From Omphiscola glabra (taxonomy: Eukaryota > Mollusca > Gastropoda > Lymnaeidae): DNA of 64,000 nt. The notes under the pieces are model-generated. The model saw only the letters and a program-made list of their open reading frames with translations, had not been told where the DNA came from and searched no databases. The position numbers and the translations under genes are program-made. The stretch lies in contig OZ024808.1 in the NCBI GenBank assembly GCA_964017045.1, forward strand, positions 29,668,495 through 29,732,494, read 5' to 3'. Shown piece by piece: positions 54,849 through 64,000 of this stretch; the first letter of the stretch is position 1; every line of letters begins with the position of its first letter.

Positions 54849-55046
54849 GCAACGACAATCAGGGACTGGAGCAAGCTTCCAACAGCAACAGTTGATGCGG
54901 CAACACTTGACACATTTGCGTCTATTGCCTCAGGCCTTCCAACCCCCACAGTTCCCAATACCCTCGCTGAGTGGCCCTTGCAACTATTGAAATATCCTCA
55001 TCAATACCAGGCACAGAAACATCGCGGATCCCCTCTATATAAGTAG
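54849..55046 (+). pseudogene. LINE C-terminal fragment (RDW..LP motif)
   Basis: Reads TIRDWSKLPTATVDAATLDT then FASIASGLP, which matches the usual C-terminal end of many LINE polymerases (RDWNxLP...F). The frame opens after a stop at 54846 and ends at TAG 55044. Short and without the rest of the element. Confidence 0.5.
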
Positions 55047-55113
55047 GAGCCAGGTTGATCAATGAAATGATCGAGGGCCCTTAACTTATAGAAGAAGAAG
55101 AAAGACCAAAAAA

Positions 55114-56505
55114 CTAACGCCGAAGTGAGTCCGGCCTCTGAAAAAATTGATACAATTGAGAAACCCATACAGCGGGGAACATGCGGAGAACAATCTCGCG
55201 GAACCGAGAGTTGAACCGATAGTAGATGAAGATGTTGATTCCTGCGTTGATGTGCATAATCAGGTACCCTATGTTCGTGGTGAGGGTATACATTCTCGAG
55301 AACCGCCGCAGGGACATCAGATCCGGCACAACGGCCTGCGATACGGCGTTGATGGACACGACCAGGAGCGTCACCGCAAGGAACGCGGTCACCATGGTAA
55401 CGGATTTTATGATTTGGAGTTCCCTGCGACTCATGACGTGATCGTCTGTTTTTGGCGAGTCTTTGATTACGTTCCCAGAATTGGATTTCGCCATTGGATG
55501 TTTGGTCTGCAGATGCGGATCCCCAAAGCTCTGCGTTGTGGTGAGATTTGTCACTGGGTAATCGCACCCACGTGGAACCTCGTGTGTGTTATTTTCAATT
55601 GCCCCTGCGTGATGATTTGATGTGTTCATGGGCGTCGATTCCGCTGTTACACACGCGTGATGTCTGGGAACATCAGTTACAGGTTGTGAACCGTTTCCTA
55701 AAACTTTCTTCTCGGTCTGTCGACGCCTTTTGCGATAATTGGTTGATCGGGTTAAAGCGTAAGGGGTGGAACTACGAGTCATTTCGACTCTGCGCTTTGA
55801 GGCGCGAATTAGCTCCCTTGTCAGAATGGCGGCGCAGACGACGGAGATGAGTAACGCGACTATAGGGAAAATTGTTCTGTTGGCGATATCATTGATTCTT
55901 CGATAGAATGTCCACTCGTCGTAGAACCACGTGTTCAGCTGAGTTATGTTTAACTTAGGGTTAAACACCCACGTTAAGCCATGGGATAAAAGCAGCGGCA
56001 TGTGGGAAGCGATGTTGACGCACAGGAAGATGATGAATACGACCAGAGCTCTTCTCACCGTGAAGACGTTTTTAAACTTGAGCGGCATCGCTACGCAGCA
56101 ACATCGGGCTACCGCGATGTACGTGTGAATGCAGGTTGAGGTGTCGAAAAGGATGTGGCGATACCACGTCAGATAGCCACTCAGAGCGTGCATGTTTACC
56201 CACACGACCGCCTGGGGTATGTAGGTTCCCATTGCTATAAATAGATTTATCACGCCGGAAAAAATGAGAAACATGAGATCGCTCACTGACAGTGCACAGA
56301 ACGACACGTTGATACTCTCATTGAGACCGATTCTGGCGAAGATGACGATATTTGCGACGTTGACGGCGACACCGAATATTCCCAAAGCCGGCTCTAGAAC
56401 TTGAAAGTAGACGAATAAGACGAGCAGAATTTGCTCCGAAGAAAGTAGGTCACCGGAAGTAGCCGTTTGCGGAAGCTGAGTTGAAATGTCTGAAGAGTTC
56501 GCCAT
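55114..56505 (-). CDS. class A (rhodopsin-like) G-protein-coupled receptor, 463 aa, intronless
   Basis: Seven hydrophobic segments at about 26-57, 66-93, 105-133, 152-173, 208-229, 366-393 and 407-429. TM2 holds LSVSDL (the LAxxD site). The DRY site at the end of TM3 reads ARC (residues 133-135), and TM7 reads NIFIY (424-428) in place of NPxxY. The N-terminus has Asn glycosylation sites, and there is a long third intracellular loop (about 231-365) rich in Arg/Lys/Thr. The style fits the large molluscan and lophotrochozoan set of orphan peptide- or chemosensory-type receptors. The ligand is unknown. The start ATG gives a complete receptor. A 25-bp tandem array begins 63 bp upstream of it. Confidence 0.9.
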   Translation of the reverse strand: MANSSDISTQLPQTATSGDLLSSEQILLVLFVYFQVLEPALGIFGVAVNVANIVIFARIGLNESINVSFCALSVSDLMFLIFSGVINLFIAMGTYIPQAVVWVNMHALSGYLTWYRHILFDTSTCIHTYIAVARCCCVAMPLKFKNVFTVRRALVVFIIFLCVNIASHMPLLLSHGLTWVFNPKLNITQLNTWFYDEWTFYRRINDIANRTIFPIVALLISVVCAAILTRELIRASKRRVEMTRSSTPYALTRSTNYRKRRRQTEKKVLGNGSQPVTDVPRHHACVTAESTPMNTSNHHAGAIENNTHEVPRGCDYPVTNLTTTQSFGDPHLQTKHPMAKSNSGNVIKDSPKTDDHVMSRRELQIIKSVTMVTAFLAVTLLVVSINAVSQAVVPDLMSLRRFSRMYTLTTNIGYLIMHINAGINIFIYYRFNSRFREIVLRMFPAVWVSQLYQFFQRPDSLRR

Positions 56506-56567
56506 GTTTAGTCGTGATTATCTCGGTTCTGTTTTGTTGATGGTGATTTGAAACTCTTGAGCTGATT

Positions 56568-56822
56568 AGGGCAGAGATCTTGATGAACGTCTAGGGCAGA
56601 GATCTTGATGAACGTCTAGGGCAGAGATCTTGATGAACGTTTAGGGCAGAGATCTTGATGAAGGTTTCGGGCAGAGATCTTGATGAAGGTTTCCGGCAGA
56701 GATCTTAATGAACGTCTAGGGCAGAGATCTTGATGACCGTTTAGGGCAGAGATCTTGATGACTGTTTAGGACAGAGATCTTGATGAAGGTTTCCGACAGA
56801 GATCTTGATAAAGGTTTCGGCT
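56568..56822 (-). repeat. 25-bp tandem array, 10 copies, just upstream of the GPCR
   Basis: On the plus strand the unit is GGGCAGAGATCTTGATGAAC plus GTCTA. It sits where the 5' UTR or promoter of the minus-strand receptor gene should be. Confidence 0.92.
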
Positions 56823-57405
56823 GATGTTTATGATTGAACTTAGTTTACTTTCTCTTCATGACATTATGGAATGGCATGAAGTACCGACCGCAAGAATGTT
56901 TCCTTTGAATGCCATTTGCTATTAATTATTTTTAGAAAGGCTAAACAATATTTTAATAAAAAAAAGAAAAGAAATCCATCATCTGGCGAGTAAATTATAA
57001 AGAAAAAAATGAATTTAAATATTCGAGATATAATTTTTTTTTAATGTAAAATGTCAAATCCTTTGAACGAACATATTTTAAAGCAAACTATAAATTTTTA
57101 AGTCAAGATGTGATCACGAAATGAATGCACAGTTATATAGACGTCAACTGTACGTGAATTGAGTATTTAAACCCACTATTGGTATATCATTTTAGGTATA
57201 AAGTGTTCAACTATGACAGACTGCACCCGTTTATGTCACGCTTGATGTAATATCTAGCGTCACTGACACGGTCAAAGTTGATGAGAAGCGTGCACAGCGT
57301 GTAGATCGTCCAGTAGCCAAACTCATATTTAGAAACACAGATGTTGAGAATGCAGATCTTCACTATTGGTGAATGAGTCTCAGAACAGATGTTAGCAGCA
57401 GGAGA
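56823..57405. other. AT-rich upstream region of the GPCR; nothing recognised
   Basis: No clear TATA or initiator could be assigned. Confidence 0.4.
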
Positions 57406-57419
57406 GTTGAAACACATGG

Positions 57420-59343
57420 TCCGTGAGCACTGTGTCCTGTCTGTGAGCACTGTGTTCTGTCTGTGAGCACTGTGTCCTGTCTGTGAGCACTGCGTCCTGT
57501 CTATGAGCACTAGCTCCGTCTAATAGCACTGTGTCCTGTCTATCAACCCTGTGACCTGTCTGAAAATAGCAGTGTCCTGACTATGAGCTCCGTGTCCTTT
57601 CTATGAGAATTGTGTCCTGTCTTTCAGCAATGTGTCCTATCTATCAGCACTGTGTCCTGCCTATCAGCAGTGTGTCTTGCCTACCAGCACTGTGTCCTGA
57701 CTATCAGCAGTGTGTCCTGCCTATCAGCACTGTGTCCTGCCTATCAGCAGTGTGTCCTGCCTATCAGCATGTGTCCTGCCTATCAGCAGTGTGTCCTGCC
57801 TATCAGCACTGTGTCCTGCCTATCAGCAGTGTGTCCTGCCTATCAGCACTGTGTCCTGCCTATCAGCACTGTGTCCTGCCTATCATCAGTGTGTCCTGCC
57901 TATCATCAGTGTGTCCTGTCTATCATCAGTGTGTCCTGCCTATCAGCACTGTGTCCTGCCTATCAGCACTGTGTCCTGCCTATCAGCACCGTGTCCTATC
58001 TATCAGCACTGTGTCCTATCTATCAGCAGTGTGTACTGCCTATCAGCACTGTGTCCTGTCTATCAGCACTGTGTTCTGTCTATCAGCACTGTGTTCTGTC
58101 TAGTAGCACTGTGTTTTGTCTATCAGCATTGTGTTCTGTCTATCAGCACTGTGTTCTGTCTATCAGAACGGTGTTCTGGCTATCAGCACTGTGTCCTGTC
58201 TATCATCAGTGTGTCCTGTCTAGTAGCACTGTGTCCGGTCTATCATCACTGTGTTATGTCTATCAGCACTGTGTTATGTCTATCAGCACTATGTCCTGCC
58301 TATCATCAGTGTGTCCTGCCTATCAGCACTGTGTCCTGTCTATCATCAGTGTGTCCTATCTATCAGCACTGTGTCCTGCCAATCAGCACTGTGTCCTGCC
58401 AATCAGCACTGTGTCCTGTCTATCAGCAGTGTGTTCTGCCTATCAGCATGTGTCCTGCCTATCAGCAGTGTGTCCTGCCTATCAGCACTGTGTCCTGCCT
58501 ATCAGCAGTGTGTCCTGCCTATCAGCACTGTGTCCTGCCTATCAGCACTGTGTCCTGCCTATCATCAGTGTGTCCTGCCTATCATCAGTGTGTCCTGTCT
58601 ATCATCAGTGTGTCCTGCCTATCAGCACTGTGTCCTGCCTATCAGCACCGTGTCCTGCCTATCAGCACCGTGTCCTATCTATCAGCACTGTGTCCTATCT
58701 ATCAGCAGTGTGTACTGCCTATCAGCACTGTGTCCTGTCTATCAGCACTGTGTTCTGTCTATCAGCACTGTGTTCTGTCTAGTAGCACTGTGTTTTGTCT
58801 ATCAGCATTGTGTTCTGTCTATCAGCACTGTGTCCTGTCTATCATCAGTGTGTCCTGTCTAGTAGCACTGTGTCCGGTCTATCATCACTGTGTTATGTCT
58901 ATCAGCACTGTGTTATGTCTATCAGCACTATGTCCTGCCTATCATCAGTGTGTCCTGCCTATCAGCACTGTGTCCTGTCTATCATCAGTGTGTCCTATCT
59001 ATCAGTGTGTCCTATCTATCAGCACTGTGTTCTGCAAATCAGCACTGTGTCCTGTCTATCAGCACTGTGTCCTGCCAATCAGCACTGTGTCCTGCCTATC
59101 AGCACTGTGTCCTGCCAATCATCACTGTGTCCTGTCTATCAGCACTGTGTCCTGCCAATCAGCACTGTGTCCTGCCTATCAGCACTGTGTCCTGTCTATC
59201 AGCACTGTGTCCTGCCTATCAGCACTGTGTCCTGTCTATCAACACTGTGTCCTGCCTATCAGCACTGTGTCCTGTCTATCAGCACTGTGTCCTGCCAATC
59301 AGCACTGTGTCCTGCCAATCAGCACTGCGTCTTGTCTATCAGC
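57420..59343 (+). repeat. 20-bp tandem array, about 95 copies, with about 680-bp higher-order duplication
   Basis: Unit CAGCACTGTGTCCTGCCTAT and variants (ATCAGTG, TCTAT). A shortened unit reading CTATCAGCATGTGTCC occurs at 57761 and again at 58440, and the order of variants around both is the same. A block of roughly 680 bp was therefore duplicated. ORFs up to 559 codons are readings of the repeat. Confidence 0.95.
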
Positions 59344-60111
59344 CGTGAGTACTATAAAAAAGGGAGCAATGTTCGTCATACAGTTTTGAAGGAAAAATGA
59401 CAAGATTCTCACCATCACCTTCCACCAATCAACATCCACAATCCCAATCATTCCAAGTCCTTCACTTTTATTGCCGAACTCATGTGACGTAAAGTAGGTT
59501 AACTTCATTGATCGATGGTAAGTACAATAGTTTAACATAGTTTAACATAGTGTAACTGTTACTGGATTAATATTTGACACTTTTTTTTTAAATGCCCACT
59601 TTACGATAACCTCTCTATTTTTCCCCCAACACAATTTCAACATAGAATACTGCTGTTCAATTGATTCCAATATACAGCCGCAAAGCGCACCAACTAAGTC
59701 ACGTGACGCGTGTCTCTACACAGACGAATTGTGGGTTGGACAGCGGGGGGGGGGGGGGGGGGCTTTATAAACTGGAATTAGAGAAATGAGTGTGTGGAGA
59801 TTGAGCTCTAATGTGTGAAAGATGTGTGAAATTGAGGCCATTACGTGGAGAGACAATTATGCACGCTGTGTTAATGGTGTTATAAATGGCGTTATAAATG
59901 GTGCTATAAATGACGCCTGGATGGCCCTAGTCATCGAATCAGACAGTTTACGCGAACCGCCAATGTAGTTTTAAGCTTTCGCCTAATTTAATTGAACTAT
60001 TTGTATTTTAAAAAAAAATGATCTTCAAACATGGTTATAACATGAAAGATAATCAGACTAGAGATGAGTCCTTTACTATGTACTTTGTTAATATAGACAA
60101 ACATGCTATTT
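59344..60111. other. intergenic DNA; no gene recognised
   Basis: Contains a poly-G run at about 59743 and short GGYGTTATAAATG repeats at about 59878-59915. Confidence 0.5.
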
Positions 60112-60119
60112 TTCAAGAT

Positions 60120-60315
60120 CAGTGGTTCTCATCCTTCCTAATGGCACGACACTTTAATACAGTTCATCCTGTTATGGCGACCCACAAACACAAAATTATT
60201 TTCATCGCTACTTCATAACTGTAGAGTATATGCATTTTCCGATGGTCTTAGGCGACCCCTTAAAAAGTGTCATTCGACCCCCAAAGGGGCCGCACCCACA
60301 GGTTGAGAACTGCTG
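60120..60315 (+). mobile_element. SPIN-like non-autonomous hAT element, copy 2, perfect target duplication
   Basis: Ends CAGTGGTTCTCATCC and GGTTGAGAACTGCTG. TTCAAGAT occurs on both sides (60112-60119 and 60316-60323). The body matches copies 1 and 3, including CCCCCAAAGGGGCCGC. Confidence 0.93.
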
Positions 60316-60489
60316 TTCAAGATTAGTGATGTATAAATAGTATAATGATGTAAAAATAAGGCATAGATCCCGGAGTACATCTGAGTACTCATGTGATCTT
60401 GATACGTTGGCCTTCTTGGTCCAACTGTCGTTTTTAGTATTAAAAAAACCAATTAGGAACTAATACAGACTTTTGTAATAGAATATTTT

Positions 60490-61500
60490 TGTTAGAGTTG
60501 GTAAGTAGTACATAGGTAAGCACTATGGTTGGGTTTTGTTAAAGTTAAGTAGTACATAAGCTAGCACAATGGTTGGGTTTTGTTAGAGCTAGTAAGTAGT
60601 ACACAAGCTGGCACTATGGTTGAGTTTCATTAGCGTTTGTAATAAGTACATACTTTAGCACTATGGTTGGGTTTTGTTAAAGTTAAGTAGTACATAAGCT
60701 AGCACAATGGTTGGGTTTTGTTAGAGCTAGTAAGTAGTACACAAGCTGGCACTATGGTTGAGTTTCATTAGCGTTTGTAATAAGTACATACTTTAGCACT
60801 ATGGTTGGGTTTTGTTAAAGTTAAGTAGTACATAAGCTAGCACAATGGTTGGGTTTTGTTAGAGCTAGTAAGTAGTACACAAGCTGGCACTATGGTTGAG
60901 TTTCATTAGCGTTTGTAATAAGTACATACTTTAGCACTATGGTTGGGTTTTGTTAAAGTTAAGTAGTACATAAGCTAGCACAATGGTTGGGTTTTGTTAG
61001 AGCTAGTAAGTAGTACACAAGCTGGCACTATGGTTGAGTTTCATTAGCGTTTGTAATAAGTACATACTTTAGCACTATGGTTGGGTTTTGTTAAAGTTAA
61101 GTAGTACATAAGCTAGCACAATGGTTGGGTTTTGTTAGAGCTAGTAAGTAGTACACAAGCTGGCACTATGGTTGAGTTTCATTAGCGTTTGTAATAAGTA
61201 CATACTTTAGCACTATGGTTGGGTTTTGTTAAAGTTAAGTAGTACATAAGCTAGCACAATGGTTGGGTTTTGTTAGAGCTAGTAAGTAGTACACAAGCTG
61301 GCACTATGGTTGGGTTTCATTAGCGTTTGTAATAAGTACATACTTTAGCACTATGGTTGGGTTTTGTTAAAGTTAAGTAGTACATAAGCTAGCACAATGG
61401 TTGGGTTTTGTTAGAGCTAGTAAGTAGTACACAAGCTGGCACTATGGTTGGGTTTCATTAGCGTTTGTAATAAGTACATACGTTAGCACTATGGTTGTTT
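60490..61500 (+). repeat. 138-bp higher-order repeat (three 46-bp subunits), about 7 copies
   Basis: Three diverged subunits, starting GTTGGGTTTTGTTAAAG, GTTGGGTTTTGTTAGAG and GTTGAGTTTCATTAGCG, repeat as a fixed trimer with almost no change between 138-bp copies. Confidence 0.95.
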
Positions 61501-61654
61501 TTTTTAAAGCACATTAGTAGTAAGTAGTAAACATAGTGTTGTTGAAAAGAAACATGTACTGCCGTACAGTTATCTGAAATCATTTCAGGTGTGTCTTTAT
61601 GTTGTTATGTGTTTACTCTTTGGATATATCTCTGGACCACTTTCCATCAATACA

Positions 61655-62297
61655 CACGTTAAGCCTTGCATCCACACGTTACGCCTTGCATCCACACGTT
61701 AAGCCTTGCATCCACTCGTTAAGCCTTGCATCCACACGTTAAGCCTTGCATCCACACGTTAAGCCTTGCATCCACACGTTAAGCCTTGCATCCACTCGTT
61801 AAGCCTTGCATCCAGACGTTAAGCCTTGCATCCACACGTTAAGCCTTGCATCCACTCGTTAAGCCTTGCATCCAGACGTTAAGCCTTGCATCCACACGTT
61901 AAGCCTTGCATCCACACGTTAAGCCTTGCATCCACTCGTTAAGCCTTGCATCCACACGTTAAGCCTTGCATCCACACGTTAAGCCTTGCATCCACTCGTT
62001 AAGCCTTGCATCCACACGTTAAGCCTTGCATCCAATCGTTAAGCCTTGCATCCACACGTTAAGCCTTGCATCCACACGTTAAGCCTTGCATCCACACGTT
62101 AAGCCTTGCATCCACTCGTTAAGCCTTGCATCCACTCGTTAAGCCTTGCATCCACACGTTAAGCCTTGCATCCACACGTTAAGCCTTGCATCCACACGTT
62201 AAGCCTTGCATCCACACGTTAAGCCTTGCATCCATTCGTTAAGCCTTGCATCCACACGTTAAGCCTTGCATCCACGCGTTAAGCCTTGCATCCAATC
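61655..62297 (+). repeat. 20-bp tandem array, 32 copies
   Basis: Unit CGTTAAGCCTTGCATCCACA at exact 20-bp spacing. Variation is mainly at two bases (ACA/CTC/GAC). Confidence 0.97.
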
Positions 62298-62486
62298 GGA
62301 ACAATGTATACCTTTTCATAGCACTCAATTAAATATATGCACTGAACAAGATTTAAAAAGTCGCTTTTATAAAATTACGTCAGTGCTATACGCAGTTTCA
62401 GCATCTGTACACCCCCACTACCACACACACTTATTTGTTAAGTTGGTTTTGCCCTCACACCCTTGATTTCCATGCTTCTGTGACCA

Positions 62487-63233
62487 AACAGCAACGTTTA
62501 GAGCCAGGTCAAACAGCAATGTTTAGAGCCAGGTCAAACAGCAGCGTTTAGAGCCAGGTCAGACAGCAGCGTTTAGAGCCAGGTCAGACAGCAGCGTTTA
62601 GAGCCAGGTCAGACAGCAGCGTTTAGAGCCAGGTCAAACAGCAACGTTTAGAGCCAGGTCAGACAGCATGGTTTAGATCCAGGTCAGACAGCAGCGTTTA
62701 GAGCCAGGTCAAACAGCAGCGTTTAGAGCCAGGTCAAACAGCAGCGTTTAGAGCCAGGTCAGACAGCAGCGTTTAGAGCCAGGTAAAACAGCAACGTTTA
62801 GAGCCAGGTCAAACAGCATCGTTTAGAGCCAGGTGAAACAGCAGCATTTAGAGCCAGGTCAAACAGCAGCATTTAGAGCCAGGTCAAACAGCAGCATTTA
62901 GAGCCAGGTCAAACAGCAGAGTTTAGAGCCAGGTCAAACAGCATCGTTTAGAGCCAGGACAAACAGCAGCATTTGGAGCCAGGTCAAACAGCAGCATTTA
63001 GAGCCAGGTCAAACAGCAGCGTTTAGAGCAAGTTAAAACAGCAACGTTTAGAGCCAGGTAAAACAGCTACGTTTAGAGCCAGGTCAAACAGCAGCGTTTA
63101 GAGCCAGGTCAAACAGCAGCGTTTAGAGCCAGATCAAACAGCAACGTTTAGAGCCAGGTCAGACAGCAGCGTTTAGAGCCAGGTCAAACAGCAACGTTTA
63201 GAGCCAGATGAAACAGCAACGTTTAGAGCCAGG
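62487..63233 (+). repeat. 25-bp tandem array, about 30 copies
   Basis: Unit AAACAGCAGCGTTTAGAGCC plus AGGTC, with scattered substitutions. Confidence 0.96.
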
Positions 63234-63675
63234 TCCACACATTTAAACCCTGCTATCTTCACTTTCTTCATGTATGACACAAATATACAAATGTGGACCT
63301 TCGGTTCGTCTGTCTCAAATGTTCATAACTAAACACATTGTGTTTAAACAAAAACACCCAGAAAACAGCATTATCAATAATGTCTGTTTAATGAATATTT
63401 TTTCCCCTCTTTTTCCTAGTGATAGATGTGTTTGTGACGTACCTGGTATTTCATGAAAGAAAGCAGTGGGGAAAAATAAATACTTCGCAGGGATTTAATT
63501 ACATCTTGATATTTAGTCCTTTCCCTTCTCATGTCCACAATGTTATCAAAATAATATTCTTAACAAAAGACGGCTCGAAATGTCGAAATATTCGTTTTCC
63601 CCCATGTCAAAATTTAGAAAAAATATTTCTAATCTGAAATAAAATTCATAGGCCGTAACACTTTAGCAGCTAATC
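63234..63675. other. AT-rich intergenic DNA; nothing recognised
   Basis: Two overlapping ORFs of 60 and 72 codons without similarity. Confidence 0.5.
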
Positions 63676-63683
63676 TATTAGAC

Positions 63684-63881
63684 CATTGGTTCTCAACCTT
63701 CCTAATGCCGCGACCCTTTAATACAGAACCTCATGTTGTGGCGACCCCCAACAACAAAATTATTTTCGTTGCTACTTCATAACTGTGGTGTATATGTGTT
63801 TTCGGATGGTCTTAGGCGACATCCCCGTAAAGGTCCATTCGACCCCCAAAGGGGTCGCGAACCACAGGTGGAGAACCACTG
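63684..63881 (+). mobile_element. SPIN-like non-autonomous hAT element, copy 3
   Basis: Starts CATTGGTTCTCAACC (one change from CAGTGG) and ends GGTGGAGAACCACTG. Flanks TATTAGAC and TATTAGTC match 7 of 8. The body reads GATGGTCTTAGGCGACATCC and CCCCCAAAGGGGTCGCGAAC. Confidence 0.92.
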
Positions 63882-64000
63882 TATTAGTCCTAGTGTCTAA
63901 AGTTTAAAAAAAAAAGAAAAAAAATCTACCTACACTCCGATATTTAAAAAAAAAAATTTTTGTGTGGTAAACCTTTCAAGGGATGAGATTCAATCTATCC

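Noticed and set aside
55001..55850. Several ORFs of 71-188 codons overlapping the GPCR
   Set aside because: Other-frame shadows of the receptor coding sequence.
57603..59400. Plus-strand ORFs up to 559 codons, Cys-rich (PAYQHCVL repeats)
   Set aside because: Readings of the 20-bp satellite in several frames. No signal peptide, no unique core, and no splice or promoter context.
1..64000. Search for tRNA, rRNA or other RNA genes by eye
   Set aside because: No cloverleaf with matching A and B boxes and no rRNA or snRNA signature was found. A covariance-model scan (for example tRNAscan or Rfam) would be decisive.

Overview
The window is invertebrate nuclear DNA, most likely from a gastropod mollusc. 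It is AT-rich, has spliced genes with GT-AG introns, carries no bacterial-type operons, and is unusually full of minisatellites. It also holds short non-autonomous hAT elements that look like the SPIN ('Space Invaders') family. SPIN is known from tetrapods, a triatomine bug and, as I recall, the pond snail Lymnaea, so a freshwater pulmonate snail is my best guess. The species is not proven. 

Layout. (1) About 0.5-42.0 kb is one plus-strand gene, the DExH-box RNA helicase DHX9 (RNA helicase A / maleless). I could assemble 30 coding exons (3442-40621) whose splice phases all agree, giving 1313 residues. The order is two double-stranded-RNA-binding domains, a helicase core with every diagnostic motif, the HA2/OB region, and a Gly/Arg-rich tail. 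A YY1-like CAAGATGGCGGC box near 537 is a candidate promoter or start region. A polyadenylation signal lies at 41957. (2) About 44.6-48.1 kb is a three-exon plus-strand gene for a secreted leucine-rich-repeat protein of 383 residues, with a SPIN-like element 105 bp before its start codon. (3) 55114-56505 on the minus strand is an intronless class A GPCR of 463 residues. (4) The rest is intergenic DNA with tandem arrays, two LINE fragments and several MITEs. 

The dominant signal is not a gene. Most larger DHX9 introns carry their own tandem array, with units from about 15 to 81 bp and unrelated sequences from intron to intron. Arrays often sit within a few to a few tens of bases of a splice site. 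In intron 10 the first repeat unit is itself the splice donor, and the donor-like sequence is then repeated 62 times. In intron 18 the last bases of the exon plus its donor have been duplicated in tandem. Three other arrays carry acceptor-like motifs in each unit. Several arrays show higher-order structure, including an exact 300-bp block repeated three times. 

The three genes do not form an obvious functional pathway. DHX9 is a nuclear RNA helicase, the LRR protein is secreted and the GPCR is a membrane receptor. No RNA genes were recognised.
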